Assembly: GCA_028818375.1 (NCBI GenBank)
Contig: JAPPOB010000007.1
Span: 632,025-696,024, forward strand
Length of the DNA stretch: 64,000 nt
Direction of reading: 5' to 3'
DNA from: Anaerolineaceae bacterium
Lineage (GTDB): Bacteria > Chloroflexota > Anaerolineae > Aggregatilineales > Phototrophicaceae
In this document: piece after piece, positions 63,050 to 64,000 of the stretch
How the letters are laid out: every line of letters begins with the position of its first letter
How positions within the stretch are numbered: the first letter of the stretch is position 1
Notes under the pieces: model-generated
Database searches by the model: none
What the model was told of the DNA's origin: nothing
Seen by the model: only the letters and a program-made list of their open reading frames with translations
Position numbers and translations under genes: made by a program

Positions 63050-63412
63050 ATGGAAATCCTGAAGAGACCCGTACTCTACAATGTCATTACGATTGTCGCG
63101 TTGATTCTCTCGGTCATTGGCCAATTGGATCAGGAACGCACCCTGATTGCCGAGACGTCTGAAGTCATCGTCAGGCTGGAGGGTGTGGCTGCTGAAAGCG
63201 ACCCGGCAGTCGGCGAGGCCGCGGCGGCGATCCGCGCCAGCCAGGAGGTCCGCGGGGCACTTTACCAACAAGCGCTGATCGCCATGATCATAGCCATTTT
63301 GGCAAATGTCATTGCGAATTACCTTGGTCGCACCCGTCAATGGACAAATCTCTCTCGCATTGAAGCGCTGGAAGCGGAGATTGAGGAACTGCGGGGGAAT
63401 CAGCAGACCTGA
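63050..63412 (+). CDS. Small membrane protein with coiled-coil tail, unknown function
   Basis: The 120-residue protein has two helices (about residues 8-25 and 72-92) separated by an acidic external loop, and ends with IEALEAEIEELRGNQQ, a short coiled coil. No family motif recognised. The preceding spacer (62839-63049) holds nothing else I can name. Confidence 0.55.
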   Translation: MEILKRPVLYNVITIVALILSVIGQLDQERTLIAETSEVIVRLEGVAAESDPAVGEAAAAIRASQEVRGALYQQALIAMIIAILANVIANYLGRTRQWTNLSRIEALEAEIEELRGNQQT

Positions 63413-63590
63413 TACGTCGCTCCCTGATGCCTTGCCGGTCAGGTCGCATCGCGGCGCGATTTGGGCAATGACTCCCCGGAATTGAACCCTTTGCGGTTTG
63501 CTACGTACAAGTCATAAGGCCGGGTCCCGGGTTGGCCTGGAGACTCCCGGCGTTCGTGTACGTCTTGCAGACGGGGAAAGGGAATGCAGC

Positions 63591-63884
63591 ATGAACATGG
63601 AAAAGTGGGCCGGCGCCCTCATTGTGTTTCCGATGTTGCTGCTTGCCATTGTGGCGTTTCTGATGGGCGAATTGTTGCCAGGCATGTTTCACGGCATGTT
63701 GCATGCACTTGAGAATGCAGGTGGCGGGCCACTGACCGGGACAAGCTACGCTGCCTGGCAACAGATGTCGCAACTGGCGACGTTCCTGCGGATTGCGGCG
63801 CTTGCCCTTGTTGGCGGCCTGGTCTTTTGCAGCATCCTGATCTGGCGTCAACGGTTTCCGGTGCCTCTGCACAAGTTGCACTGA
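63591..63884 (+). CDS. Small membrane protein, unknown function
   Basis: The 97-residue protein has two hydrophobic helices (GALIVFPMLLLAIVAFLMG and FLRIAALALVGGLVFCSILI) and a His/Met-containing loop (GMFHGMLHALENAGG). GGGAAAGGGA lies before the ATG at 63591. No recognised family. Confidence 0.5.
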   Translation: MNMEKWAGALIVFPMLLLAIVAFLMGELLPGMFHGMLHALENAGGGPLTGTSYAAWQQMSQLATFLRIAALALVGGLVFCSILIWRQRFPVPLHKLH

Positions 63885-63969
63885 CCGGATCGGCAGGACG
63901 CGGGCCCTTGCGGGGTCGGACGCTGCGGCGCCACTGACCGGCAGGAGGCGGGCTTTTGCGGGGGGCGCC

Positions 63970-63998
63970 TTGACAGTAATGGCAAGGGGGTGTAAGGT
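63970..63998 (+). promoter_or_regulatory. Promoter at the right edge
   Basis: TTGACA (63970-63975), a 17-bp spacer and TAAGGT (63993-63998) form a good promoter reading out of the window. The preceding 80 bp contain two imperfect GC-rich copies of a GACCGG...GGCGGGC-type sequence but no gene. Confidence 0.55.
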
Positions 63999-64000
63999 AG

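Noticed and set aside
1-64000. tRNA, rRNA and CRISPR features
   Set aside because: No cloverleaf-like segment, rRNA motif or regularly spaced repeat was recognised by eye; a tRNAscan or CRISPR search would settle it.

Overview
The window is a GC-rich bacterial chromosome segment. Chloroflexota (Anaerolineae- or SAR202-like) is my best guess. It rests on the large membrane glycosyltransferase-like protein with a C-terminal beta-sandwich, the intergenic GTAGGGGCGA-type palindromes, and large paralogous catabolic families. No rRNA or other marker is present to prove it, and I found no tRNA, rRNA or CRISPR array.

Layout. 1-456: end of a TerC-like membrane protein. 466-2002: an accessory toxin-antitoxin pair (XRE-ImmA/IrrE regulator and MazF-like toxin) with its own promoter. 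2081-30149: a catabolic supercluster of about 28 kb, all on the + strand, starting from a TTGACA-N17-TACGAT promoter with a 14-bp palindrome just downstream. It encodes aminotransferases, an Ldh2-type dehydrogenase, three AstE/AspA-family deacylases, two S9 peptidases, a creatinase/ectoine-hydrolase-like M24 protein, three tandem peptide-type binding proteins with two permeases, a DegT aminotransferase, four MmgE/PrpD paralogues plus the wreck of a fifth, an enolase-superfamily enzyme and an RraA-like aldolase. Several families occur as an intact copy beside one that has lost catalytic residues.

30146-31312: a LysM/M23 peptidase. 31309-37026 (- strand): a moaA-map-methyltransferase-hydrolase operon split by a restriction-modification island (vsr, C5 methyltransferase, GIY-YIG nuclease) bounded by a 59-bp direct repeat. 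37115-46388: a kinase-like protein, a threonine-synthase-like protein, a frameshifted membrane glycosyltransferase, a rhomboid, PhyH, prfA and small membrane proteins. 46524-47843: an A+T-richer ApeA-like HEPN antiphage gene, followed by a pair of palindromic repeats. 48082-64000: housekeeping genes (transketolase, trxB, a sigma/anti-sigma pair, ftsH, mscL, DAHP synthase, dnaX-ybaB-recR).

How it works together. The supercluster looks like uptake and stepwise breakdown of an amide- or peptide-like compound: import, hydrolysis and deacylation, transamination, then dehydratase/epimerase, enolase and aldolase steps. The substrate is unknown. The three accessory loci (TA pair, RM island, ApeA) are insertions into an otherwise uniform GC-rich backbone. 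No stretch over 300 bases lacks a gene or gene remnant; the longest is 25104-25442, which holds the broken MmgE/PrpD copy.
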